Assembly (NCBI GenBank): GCA_963762615.1
Contig: CAVXLG010000019.1
Span: 1-64,000, forward strand
Source: PALSA-505 sp963762615
GTDB taxonomy: Bacteria; Actinomycetota; Actinomycetes; Streptosporangiales; Streptosporangiaceae
Direction of reading: 5' to 3'
Length of the DNA stretch: 64,000 nt
Shown here: positions 8,395 through 15,735 of the stretch, in pieces
How the letters are laid out: each line of letters starts with the position of its first letter
How positions within the stretch are numbered: position 1 is the stretch's first letter
The notes under the pieces: generated by a model
The model's database searches: none
Told to the model about the DNA's origin: nothing
Seen by the model: only the letters and a program-made list of their open reading frames with translations
Program-made: the position numbers and the translations under genes

Positions 8395-9189
8395 TTAACC
8401 CAGGCCGGACCACAGGTACCGGGCGCCGATCACGATCACCAGGATGCCGACCAGGCGCCGGATCAAGACGTCCGGCAGCCGGGACTGAATCCGGGCGCCA
8501 GTATAGGCACCGGCCAGGCCGCCCACCCCGAGCGCCACACCCGTCGGCCAGTCCGGGGCCACCGAGCCATGATGATGAACCGACAAGATCATGAAGGTCA
8601 CCACCCCCGCCACCGAGGTGACGAAGGTCGAAGCCAGAGCCGCCGGAGCTACTTCCGACGGCGGCCGCCCCGTGCCGATCAGGATCGGGGCCAGGATCGA
8701 GCCGCCGCCGATCCCGTAGATACCGCCCACGCACCCCACCACCGCCGCCAGCCCCGCCAGCACCGGAGCCGGGATCACCCGGACCGGCCGGGCGGGTTCA
8801 TCTGCCCGGGCCGACCGGGTGAGCGCCAGCCAGCATCCGAGCGGAACCAGCACCCCAGCTACCACCAGATCAAAGACCCGCGGACCAGGCAGCAGCTCCA
8901 CCCGGATGACCGATCCGGCAACGACCCCGGGCAGGGTTCCGGCGATGAGCACCAAGGCCAGGCGGCCGCCGGTCTGTCCCTGCCGCCAGTACCGGTACAG
9001 CGCACCCGGCGTGGCGACCACGTTGTACAGCAGGTTGGTCGGGGTCACCGCCGGGCTCGGCGTGCCCAGCACGCTGACCTGAAACGGCAGCAGCAGCACC
9101 GCGCCCGAGATACCCGCAGGCGTCGCCAGCACCGCGATCAGGTAGGCCGCCGCCAGGGCGACAACCTCAGTCCAGCCAGTCCCCAGCAC
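8395..9189 (-). CDS. TauE/SafE family membrane permease (copy 1)
   Basis: A 264-residue protein with about eight transmembrane helices and the family's glycine-rich segments (PAGISGAVLLLPFQ, GGIYGIGGGSILAPILI). TauE/SafE proteins export sulfite, sulfoacetate or other organosulfur anions; the substrate here is unknown. It has a nearly identical, equally long, gap-free copy at 35067-35861 on the same strand. Both copies lie 2-4 kb from a duplicated DUF899 gene. Confidence 0.85.
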   Translation of the reverse strand: MLGTGWTEVVALAAAYLIAVLATPAGISGAVLLLPFQVSVLGTPSPAVTPTNLLYNVVATPGALYRYWRQGQTGGRLALVLIAGTLPGVVAGSVIRVELLPGPRVFDLVVAGVLVPLGCWLALTRSARADEPARPVRVIPAPVLAGLAAVVGCVGGIYGIGGGSILAPILIGTGRPPSEVAPAALASTFVTSVAGVVTFMILSVHHHGSVAPDWPTGVALGVGGLAGAYTGARIQSRLPDVLIRRLVGILVIVIGARYLWSGLG

Positions 9190-9427
9190 CCGACCACACT
9201 AACCAGCCTTTAACCTGGCCAGAAGCTATTACCCGGTTCATCGCGCCAGGCAACTCGCCGTCTACCGCGACGACTGTGCCAGACCTGAGGCCGTTGAGGA
9301 CCTCCGCAAACGGGCCGTCAAATGCGCGCTCTGCTCGCCGACCACTCAGGTCCTGACCAGAGTTGGCCAGCGGAGCCCGTCTGAGCGGCGGCGGCCAAGC
9401 GGCCAGGACACCCGCAAAGCTCGCCGC

Positions 9428-9447
9428 TTGCTAACGGATTTGCTAAC
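9428..9447. promoter_or_regulatory. paired TTGCTAAC repeats, putative arm-type sites (right end)
   Basis: TTGCTAAC at 9428-9435 and 9440-9447 (12-bp period), 128 bp before the tRNA-Arg core at 9556. The stretch 9190-9555 contains no gene; this pair and the homologous segment up to the core are its only recognisable content. Confidence 0.6.
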
Positions 9448-9555
9448 AACAGCTATGGACAACGCTGGATGGTGCCGGACTGGGCGGCCCCCCGCGACCA
9501 CACGTGAACAGGCCTAATTGACAGCCATGGACTGATCTGGACAACCGGAATCTTG

Positions 9556-9570
9556 CTACGGATCAGCAGG
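9556..9570 (+). other. tRNA-Arg core scar (right end)
   Basis: CTACGGATCAGCAGG matches the tRNA-Arg remnant except for one base. The preceding 40 bp (GGACTGATCTGGACAACCGG and the GGAATCTTG before the core) are almost the same as those before the core at 30505, so the scar is real. Confidence 0.6.
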
Positions 9571-10152
9571 TCCGAGGACAGACGCCGGGCCGGGACTGGT
9601 GCCGATTGCGGTGAGGTCGGTGACCGGAACGCCCGGCGCGACCATGGCGGTGACCGCGGCCAGGCGGTCGCGATCCAGCCGCCAGCCGCTAACCGGCCGG
9701 GTGGCCGCCGCGGTCACCCGGGGCAACGGGCAGCCGGGAGCGGGCCTGTCGTCCGCGCTGAGTTCCGGGGTGTCCTGGCGGCGCTGGATGCCGATGCGCG
9801 GGGCCCGGCTGCCTGCCGGGAAACCCTGCCCCGGGTAGATGACGATCTGCTCGACATCGGCCCAGGGAACGAAGCCGGCGCGATCCCACCGCAACATCCA
9901 GCCATCCCGCAGGTCGGCGCCCAGGGTGACGCCCGCGTAGTCGGCGCGGAACGCGGTCCGGCGAACGGCCAGACCCACCACGGCGGGCAGGGCGGTGATC
10001 GCGCCGAGCACGAGCAACACCAGCGCAACCGGAAGGTACAGGCTCATCAAGGCGAGGCCCGTGGGCAGCAGGGCGAAGCTGGCGGACAGGCCACGCTGGG
10101 CGGCGCGGGACACCCGGTAGCGTGCCTCATAGGAGCCCGGGTCCGGTTGCAC
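9556..10152 (-). CDS. membrane protein with PH-like domain
   Basis: A 198-residue protein with two adjacent transmembrane helices near residues 22-64 (SASFALLPTGLALMSLYLPV, then VLLVLGAITALPAVVGLAV) followed by a soluble domain with the bacterial PH pattern (GVTLGADLRDGWMLRWDRAG, then VPWADVEQIVIYPG). Function unknown. Its last residues (LGPADP) and its TAG stop are encoded inside the tRNA-Arg core scar, so the native C-terminus was probably replaced by an integration event. Confidence 0.6.
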   Translation of the reverse strand: MQPDPGSYEARYRVSRAAQRGLSASFALLPTGLALMSLYLPVALVLLVLGAITALPAVVGLAVRRTAFRADYAGVTLGADLRDGWMLRWDRAGFVPWADVEQIVIYPGQGFPAGSRAPRIGIQRRQDTPELSADDRPAPGCPLPRVTAAATRPVSGWRLDRDRLAAVTAMVAPGVPVTDLTAIGTSPGPASVLGPADP

Positions 10153-10240
10153 ACGGTCATGATTCCACCGGGCGCACAGCCTGAGCCAGCGGCACCGGGC
10201 GGCGGCTCAGATGGCCGCAGACGCAGCCAGGAGTTCGGGT

Positions 10241-10259
10241 CGTGCCCGTCACGTGCCCG
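10241..10259. promoter_or_regulatory. paired CGTGCCCG repeats, putative arm-type sites
   Basis: CGTGCCCG at 10241-10248 and 10252-10259, period 11, 116 bp before the tRNA-Ile loop at 10357. Sequence on both sides resembles 6584-6700. Confidence 0.6.
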
Positions 10260-10351
10260 ATAGGACGGCCAATCGCGGAGCATGCCGGTCAATCACGGAC
10301 ACATGAATCGACGCCGGACCTGCGATTGAGCAGGTGACAGACCCAGCCGAG

Positions 10352-10401
10352 CTTCCCTGATAAGGAAGAGGTCCCTCATTCAAGTCCAGGCAGGCCCACC
10401 C
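10352..10401 (+). other. tRNA-Ile(GAT) 3' remnant, second copy
   Basis: Anticodon arm (CTTCC, CTGATAA, GGAAG) and acceptor strand match 6696-6744. The 5' side of the T-stem reads CCTCA and no longer pairs with CCAGG, so it is decayed. The two tRNA-Ile scars are direct repeats bracketing 6.7-10.4 kb. Confidence 0.7.
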
Positions 10402-10439
10402 AAGCATTCGCCCAGCTTAGGGACCGGGGCGTTGCGGTG

Positions 10440-11168
10440 TCAGTAGCTCAGCTGTTCATCCCAGTCGGTTCCGCGTCCCTCCGGGGTGAGGTCGTAAAGG
10501 TTCCAAACCGGTTCGAGGGTGCCGACGTGACGGGGATCTTGCCCGGGATCCTCCGGCGCGTAGAACAGTTCCGAGCCCCAGAAGTGCCGGATCGTGTCCC
10601 CGTCACGGTGGAACACGTTCAGCATCGGCCGCTGCTCCTCGTCCGGGGTCTCGGCCAGGTAGTCGCGGTTGTAGGTGGTCCCGGCCGAGGACAGCAGCCG
10701 CAGCCGCCGCCAGCCGCGTTCGGCGGCGAAGGTGAGGATGCGCTCGATCGGTGCTTTCCCGGCGACCGCGAGATTGATGTGCTGGGAGGCGTGCTCGGCA
10801 GCGCCGTCCAGCTGGTCGAGGAACGCGGTGCACGACGGGCACGGCCCTTGAGCCAGCGGCAAAAGTGCGGTCTGCCCGTCGGCCGGGCCGGGCCGGTCGT
10901 CGCCCGGGGCGCGGGGGAACATCATGCTGTAGATCACCAGCGAGTCCTTGCCCGGCGCGAACAGCTCCGACAGTCGTACCTCGGCCGGCCCGCCGTCCGG
11001 GCCTTGGGCCTGGAAGACATAGTCCTGCGGCACGACCCCGCCCGGGGGCAACCGCCGCCTGGCGGCGGCTACCGCCTCCATGGCGCGGCGTAGTTCGATC
11101 TCCTGCTCCAGCAGCCGATCCCGAGTGGCCCGGTACTCGGCTGACTCTCCAGGAAACGCGATGGCCAT
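10440..11168 (-). CDS. DUF899 thioredoxin-like protein (copy 1)
   Basis: A 242-residue protein matching the DUF899 family: N-terminal helix of the form LRRAMEAVAAARRRLPPGG, then DYVFQ, LSELFAPGKDSLVIYSMMF and a CPSC motif (cysteines near residues 110 and 113) in the position of a thioredoxin-fold active site, ending GTDWDEQLSY. Probably a cytoplasmic redox protein; substrate unknown. A gap-free near-copy lies at 39083-39811. ATG 11168 starts shortly after a GGGAGG-like ribosome-binding site. Confidence 0.8.
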   Translation of the reverse strand: MAIAFPGESAEYRATRDRLLEQEIELRRAMEAVAAARRRLPPGGVVPQDYVFQAQGPDGGPAEVRLSELFAPGKDSLVIYSMMFPRAPGDDRPGPADGQTALLPLAQGPCPSCTAFLDQLDGAAEHASQHINLAVAGKAPIERILTFAAERGWRRLRLLSSAGTTYNRDYLAETPDEEQRPMLNVFHRDGDTIRHFWGSELFYAPEDPGQDPRHVGTLEPVWNLYDLTPEGRGTDWDEQLSY

Positions 11169-11311
11169 GGTTCCTCCCAGGGAACTCGCTCAGAGCCCTA
11201 CGCTAAGCCAGGAACAGCGTTGCGCTTGATGTCTTATCAGCCTTGGCTGTCAGCAAGGCAACTGGTCAGGCCGGGCGTTGCGGCCGGGATGGCCTCCACA
11301 CGGCTCGTACC

Positions 11312-11331
11312 GGGAGCCAACTCGGGAGCCA
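11312..11331. promoter_or_regulatory. orphan GGGAGCCA repeat pair
   Basis: GGGAGCCA at 11312-11319 and 11324-11331. The following 40 bp resemble the DNA after the pair at 18639, but no tRNA core is found 126 bp downstream; another element's right end has probably replaced it. The gap 11169-11664 holds no gene. Confidence 0.45.
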
Positions 11332-11542
11332 CCCGGGCGAACGACTTCCGCGTCAGGCGAACAGGTGCGGACAGGCAGATAGCGATCATGCCGGCTCGCG
11401 GACCAATATGGAAGATCAAGATGTTCGGCCGGTCAGCTGGCTGTCAGATGTCACCCCGAGTGCCTGCCGTGCAACAAAGCCGGTATCACGCTCGCGACCC
11501 TGGCACCGGCTACCAAGGAGATCGCCGTCAAGTCCGTCACCG

Positions 11543-11563
11543 TCTCACAGACCTCTCACAGAC
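11543..11563. promoter_or_regulatory. paired TCTCACAGAC repeats, putative arm-type sites (right end)
   Basis: TCTCACAGAC at 11543-11552 and 11554-11563, period 11, 122 bp before the tRNA-Arg core at 11665. A degraded relative is seen near 49109. Confidence 0.55.
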
Positions 11564-11664
11564 TGGCCGGACCGTACCGGACCAGAGCGGACGGGCTGGA
11601 CATCCAGCGGACCCTCACCTGCTGCTACGGACGCGGACGCACTGTCTGGACGCATCGCATTGGT

Positions 11665-11709
11665 CTACGGATCAGAAGGCTGGGGGTTCGAATCCCTCCG
11701 AGCGCGCCA
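11665..11709 (+). other. tRNA-Arg(ACG) 3' remnant, junction of two elements
   Basis: Anticodon loop CTACGGA, 3' anticodon stem TCAGA, variable loop, T-arm and acceptor strand to CCA are intact. The 5' half of the tRNA is missing. To the left is a TCTCACAGAC-type right arm; to the right are a GGGAGCCA-type arm and an integrase remnant. This is the arrangement expected for tandem elements sharing an att site. Confidence 0.8.
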
Positions 11710-11907
11710 GGTCACAGGCCCTTTGGCTTCCCCTGACAGGCCCTGAGCAGAGCTTTGGGAGCCAACCTGGGAGCCATCCGGCACTATCGGGGCGCCGAGC
11801 AGCGCCCAGCTCATGGACTCAGCGGCCGACCGCTTGTCCCCCTCGACCAGGTGCCCGTACACGTCTTTGGTAATCGTGATGCTCGCATGGCGGCCAGCTG
11901 TCCGTCG
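11668..11907 (-). pseudogene. tyrosine recombinase C-terminal remnant
   Basis: Contains the final integrase segment HASITITKDVYGHLVEGDKR with the nucleophile tyrosine. Upstream of residue HASIT the frame is no longer integrase-like. The tail GSQVGSQ is encoded by the GGGAGCCA arm pair, the last residues (RARRDSNPQPSDP) by the tRNA remnant, and the stop TAG by the CTA of the anticodon loop. No catalytic Arg-His boxes remain. Confidence 0.7.
11757..11776. promoter_or_regulatory. paired GGGAGCCA repeats, putative arm-type sites (left end)
   Basis: GGGAGCCA at 11757-11764 and 11769-11776, 92 bp after the tRNA-Arg loop at 11665, on the integrase side. Together with 18639-18809 it brackets a 7.1-kb element. 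Confidence 0.6.
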
Positions 11908-12068
11908 CTGCCGTCGGCGACGCCTGGCCAGTTGAGCCGACCACGACGCTCGGGCTCTGGCCAGGAGCGCAGCGGGAGAGTCCCAGTTGGGTCCTCGCCG
12001 ATAAATGGCTGGTTTGGCGGAAATCATGCGCCTACCGTGGGGTTTACAGGCGACTGCGGGAGGCGGGC

Positions 12069-13268
12069 GTGGACCGTGCCGTGTTCGAGAGCGTCGAGCG
12101 CGAGATCGAGCACGAGGTGCACAAGCGCTTCCCCGGCGACGTGATCAAGCAGGCCGTGCTGCTGCACTATGGCGACGACCCGGAAATCGAGCCGGGCGAG
12201 CTGTGGGTCCGGGTCCTCCTGCGAGCCGACCGGCCCGAAGATTACGAGGAGATCATCGAGGCGTTCATGCGTGATCATGAGGGCCAGGCGGCGATGGAGG
12301 AGTTCCCGCGCTACCTGGCCGAGACGCTCCGCGAGATCCGGCTGGTCGAGTTCACCTTTCCCGATAACCCCGTCACCCGCGAGGGCCACGGTCCCCGGTG
12401 CAGCATGATCGTCGGCCAGCGGGTAACCGACGCACGGGCATGGGAACTGGGGGAGGCAACGCGTGTGCATGCCCGGCTGGGAGCTACCAACCTGGAAACA
12501 CTCGACACGCTGATCATGGCGGGCATCGCGGACGATCGCGCGGATGCGATCCGCTGGGTGCTGGCCCGTTTCCGCCAGCAGCCCGACTATGAGCAGCTCC
12601 GTGAGCGGGTCGCCGAGACCGGCCGGCTGAGAGCGGTTCACAGGCCACTGCCGGAGGCGGATACGGACCGCGCAGTGTTCGACAGCATCGAGCGCGAGAT
12701 CGAGCACGAGGTGCACAAGCGCTTCCCCGGCGACGTGATCAAGCAGGTCATGCTGCTGCACTATGGCGACGACCCGGAAATCGAGCCGGGAGAGCTGTTC
12801 GTCCGGGTCTTCCTCCAAGCTGACCGGCCCGAGGATTACCTGCAGATCCTCCTGGCGTTCGAGCGTGATCATCAGGCGGCGCTGGAAGAGTTCCCGCGCT
12901 ACCTGGCCGAGACGCTCCGCGAGATCAGCCTGGTCGACTTCACCTTCAGCAAGAACCCCGACACCAGCGAGAGCGACGGCCCCAATAACAGAATGGCATG
13001 GGGCCAGCGGCTCGCAGACCTACGGGCATGGGAACTGGGAGAAGCGACATTTGTGGCCGCCCGGCTGGGACCGGCCGGACTGGAAATGCTCGACACGCTG
13101 ATCGTGGCGGGCATCGCCGATGATCGCGCGGATGCGATCCGCTGGGTGCTGGCCCGTTTCCGCCAGCAGCCCGAATATGAGCAGCTCCGCGAGCGGGTCC
13201 GCGAGATCGACGGCTTAGAGCGGAGTTCTAGCTTCGGCAGGCTCCAGACGGGAAACGGCAAGTCGTAA
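12069..13268 (+). CDS. tandemly duplicated protein of unknown function
   Basis: A 399-residue protein made of two homologous halves, about 1-198 and 199-399. Each half runs DRAVF(E/D)S(V/I)EREIEHEVHK, RFPGDVIKQ, LLHYGDDPEIEPGEL, RADRPEDY or QADRPEDY, EFPRYLAETLREI, RAWELGEAT, LDTLI(M/V)AGIADDRADAI, RWVLARFRQQP. No signal peptide, helix-spanning segment or known catalytic motif. The DNA just before the GTG start still translates in frame as a relative of the linker between halves (YRRLREAGVD versus HRPLPEADTD), so the array may once have been longer and the start may have been created by truncation. It is the main cargo next to the left end of the 11.7-18.8 kb element. I do not recognise the family. 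Confidence 0.7.
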   Translation: MDRAVFESVEREIEHEVHKRFPGDVIKQAVLLHYGDDPEIEPGELWVRVLLRADRPEDYEEIIEAFMRDHEGQAAMEEFPRYLAETLREIRLVEFTFPDNPVTREGHGPRCSMIVGQRVTDARAWELGEATRVHARLGATNLETLDTLIMAGIADDRADAIRWVLARFRQQPDYEQLRERVAETGRLRAVHRPLPEADTDRAVFDSIEREIEHEVHKRFPGDVIKQVMLLHYGDDPEIEPGELFVRVFLQADRPEDYLQILLAFERDHQAALEEFPRYLAETLREISLVDFTFSKNPDTSESDGPNNRMAWGQRLADLRAWELGEATFVAARLGPAGLEMLDTLIVAGIADDRADAIRWVLARFRQQPEYEQLRERVREIDGLERSSSFGRLQTGNGKS

Positions 13269-13330
13269 TTGCCCGGTCTGGCGCAGCTAAGGCTCCGCCG
13301 GAACCGGGGATGGCCCGCTCAGTGTCCGGG

Positions 13331-13357
13331 GGTGCCCCTCCACCGTCAAGGGGCACC
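13331..13357 (+). terminator. hairpin after the duplicated gene
   Basis: A perfect 9-bp stem (GGTGCCCCT at 13331-13339, AGGGGCACC at 13349-13357) with a 9-base loop, 63 bp past the stop at 13268. No T-run follows. Confidence 0.45.
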
Positions 13358-13705
13358 CGAAGATCCTTTCAAAGCCACTTCGCAGAAAGCATCTTCGGGA
13401 CCCACCCCTTGAGCGTCGGAGCCTCTGCACCCCCTCCGGCCAGATACCAAGGGTCAGGCGCGAGCCTGCCCGGACCGGACGCAGGCCATCCCCTGCACCG
13501 TGCGGACGGTGGCGATAGTGACGACGAGGACTAGGGCGTCGAGGTGCCAGGAGATCCCGGTTGAGCAGATGAGCGGCGGGGTGCTAGCGCGGATGCGGCC
13601 GGACCCTGAGCATCGGCGTCGCCCTGGCCTCGCCGGGCGGCAACCTCCGGGTAGCGGCAGCCCGGGAGCTTGGCACGCACGCGCCGCCTGGGCGACAATG
13701 CGGGG
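13358..13705. other. no gene seen
   Basis: No frame with a recognisable product and no repeat or att-like pair was found in this stretch. Confidence 0.4.
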
Positions 13706-13972
13706 ATGGCTGGTGATGATGGCAGGGCCCAGGTGCAGCTAGACGAAGATACCCTGGCCCGCCGCCGCCGCGACCTCGGCAAGGACCACCCCGACACCCT
13801 GGCCGCCGCCAGCAACCTCGCCATCAGCCTGCGTGCGGTCGGCGGGCACCCTGGCGCCCTGACCTCCGACAGCAACCTGGCCATCATCTTTCTTCACCGC
13901 GGCGAGCACCAGGCGGCCCGGGAGCTGGGCGAAGACACCCCGGCCCAGCCCGGAGCGGGCCGTCTGCCGTAG
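13706..13972 (+). pseudogene. tetratricopeptide-repeat protein fragment
   Basis: Residues such as QLDEDTLARRRRDLGKDHPDT, LAAASNLAISLRAVGGHPGA and HQAARELGEDT are the repeat units of the TPR tails of actinobacterial NB-ARC/TPR regulators. Only about two irregular units remain, with neither the ATPase part nor a proper end, so this is a relic. Confidence 0.6.
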
Positions 13973-14080
13973 TGACGGTGAAGTGCCTGCGAGATCGATC
14001 TCCGGGCCAGCACACGACCCGTGACATACTGGCATCATTACGCTGCGTTACGAGTCGGCGTCTGCCCAGGAAGAGTGCAG

Positions 14081-14305
14081 ATGGCCTACGGATACATCCC
14101 CCAGCAGGGCGTCATCTGGACCGAGAGCAACAGGCTCGCGGACGCTGACTTCAGCGAACGCGATCGGGTTGCGGAAGATCACTCCGCTCATGCCGCCGGG
14201 AAGACCTGCATGATCTGCGGCCGGGCGATCGAGGCCGGGCAGGACGCCCGGCGCCGAGGGGAAGCGGACTGGATGCACGAGGTCTGCCCCGTCACGACAG
14301 ACTGA
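14081..14305 (+). CDS. small putative zinc-binding protein
   Basis: A 74-residue protein with CMIC (C-x2-C) followed 19-22 residues later by HEVC (H-x2-C), a plausible zinc-ribbon-like site: AGKTCMICGRAIEAGQDARR, then DWMHEVCP. ATG 14081 is preferred over an in-frame upstream ATG at 14021 because GGAAGAG lies 5 bases before it. No partner gene is evident. Confidence 0.55.
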   Translation: MAYGYIPQQGVIWTESNRLADADFSERDRVAEDHSAHAAGKTCMICGRAIEAGQDARRRGEADWMHEVCPVTTD

Positions 14306-14346
14306 TCGGGTGCGCTGCCCGCTGGCGGTAGCGGCAGAAGTTCACC

Positions 14347-14366
14347 GTGCAATTATCGTGCAATTA
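14347..14366. promoter_or_regulatory. paired GTGCAATTA repeats, putative arm-type sites
   Basis: GTGCAATTA at 14347-14355 and 14358-14366 (period 11), 105 bp before the tRNA-Gly anticodon loop at 14452. Confidence 0.6.
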
Positions 14367-14446
14367 GCCACGGTGCCCGGCGGTCAGCTACGGTCTGTGG
14401 CGGTTACCGGGATTGGCTGATCAGGTGGCCTGAGATCACGGACCGC

Positions 14447-14496
14447 GCAGGTTCCCAACCTTATAGTACGGGGTTCGATTCCCGGCACCCGCTCCA
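14447..14496 (+). other. tRNA-Gly(CCC) 3' remnant (att scar)
   Basis: Loop TTCCCAA with anticodon CCC, T-loop TTCGATT and the acceptor strand CACCCGC-TCCA are those of tRNA-Gly(CCC). The anticodon stem pairs only partly and the 5' half is missing. Confidence 0.65.
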
Positions 14497-14538
14497 CCTG
14501 ACAGCAGCAAAGATGGGTGTTGCCCAAAGCGGACGGGA

Positions 14539-15342
14539 TCACCGTTCAGCCGACCGGCGGCCGATGGCGGTGAACTGCGGCGCAAAGATAGTGGGCCTGA
14601 CCGGCGCGGAATCCAACCGGGCCAGGGCAGCCTCCCAGCGATGCAGCACGCTCTCGTCCACGATGCCGTCGGCGAGCATGGAATCGCGGGCAGCCCAGGC
14701 CGGGGGGCGCATCCCCGGCGGTGCGGGCAGGATGTTGTAGCTGCCCTGGAAGATGATTACCTCCAGTCCCGCGGCCACCAGGAGCTGGGCCAGCCGCAGC
14801 CCGATGCCGGGATTGTTGCCGCGCCTGCGGTGAAACTCGACGTAGCGGGTCGTCACATCGCCCAGGTCCGGATCGATGTCCAGGAGCCGAAAGGCGCTCA
14901 GGTCGCCATCGACCAGATACACCGATCCGCCGGGGCGGATGAGAGTCGCCAGGTGGCCAACAATGGCTTGTTCGTGACCGCCGTTGTGGGCAAGCACGTG
15001 GCGCAACATCACCACATCGACGGTGCCCGGTTCTAGGCCCGTGGCAATCGCGGTGGCTTCGTGCAGGCTCACGTTGCGGGCCTCGGACCGCTGGATGATG
15101 ATCGCGGCGGCGGCTAGCGCCTGCTTGTCGCGCTCGACCGCGATGACCTGCCCAGAGGGACCGACCAACCGGGCCAGCTCGATGCTCATTGCGGCCGGGC
15201 CGCAGCCAATGTCGGCTACGGTTACCCCGGCTAATACACCAGCCGCGGCCAGCTGGCTGGCTTCCCGGGCGACCGCCTGCCGGGCCATCATCTGGTACCG
15301 GCCGATTTCGGCTTCGCTGAGCGCGAGGGTGTACTCACTCAT
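14539..15342 (-). CDS. class I SAM-dependent methyltransferase
   Basis: A 267-residue protein. Motif I is VADIGCGPAAMSIEL (about residues 45-59), followed by an acidic motif II end (VIAVERDKQAL) and DVVMLRHVLAH before RPGGSVYLVDGD. Methyl acceptor unknown; the layout is that of small-molecule (UbiE/ArsM-like) methyltransferases, but no Cys pair for arsenite is present. ATG 15342 is preferred over the longer frame because AAGGGG stands 7 bases before it and the extra N-terminus has no family match. It lies next to the tRNA-Gly scar and may be cargo of that element. Confidence 0.8.
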   Translation of the reverse strand: MSEYTLALSEAEIGRYQMMARQAVAREASQLAAAGVLAGVTVADIGCGPAAMSIELARLVGPSGQVIAVERDKQALAAAAIIIQRSEARNVSLHEATAIATGLEPGTVDVVMLRHVLAHNGGHEQAIVGHLATLIRPGGSVYLVDGDLSAFRLLDIDPDLGDVTTRYVEFHRRRGNNPGIGLRLAQLLVAAGLEVIIFQGSYNILPAPPGMRPPAWAARDSMLADGIVDESVLHRWEAALARLDSAPVRPTIFAPQFTAIGRRSAER

Positions 15343-15735
15343 CACTGCCCCTTCGGAGACGGCGCCATGGTGGGCAATGCTACGTCGGACCAAGTCTCGG
15401 CCCGGGATCCGGCAGGAACCGCTCCGGCGAGCGGGCACCTCCCGGAGGCAGATACCGAGTGCCATGATCCGGAAGATACGCGGAATGATCTTCGCTATAG
15501 TCGCTGGCGACAGTCCAGGCCGCCCAAGGTCAACGGTAGTGATTCGACAGATTTCGACGGCCTCGGGAGCCGTGAGCGCAGGCTCGACTCTGCCCGGCCG
15601 GGCCACGAATGGGCCACAAGCCACGAACATCCACGGCTATAAGCGGTCACTCACGAGCACTCAACCCGGCAGGCCAGCAGGAACATCACTCCTGGCAGGC
15701 CGGTTTCCGCACCACCGACCTTCCAAGCTGCCGCT
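15343..15735. other. no gene seen
   Basis: The intergenic region between the methyltransferase and the IS256-type insertion. No product or repeat recognised. Confidence 0.4.
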
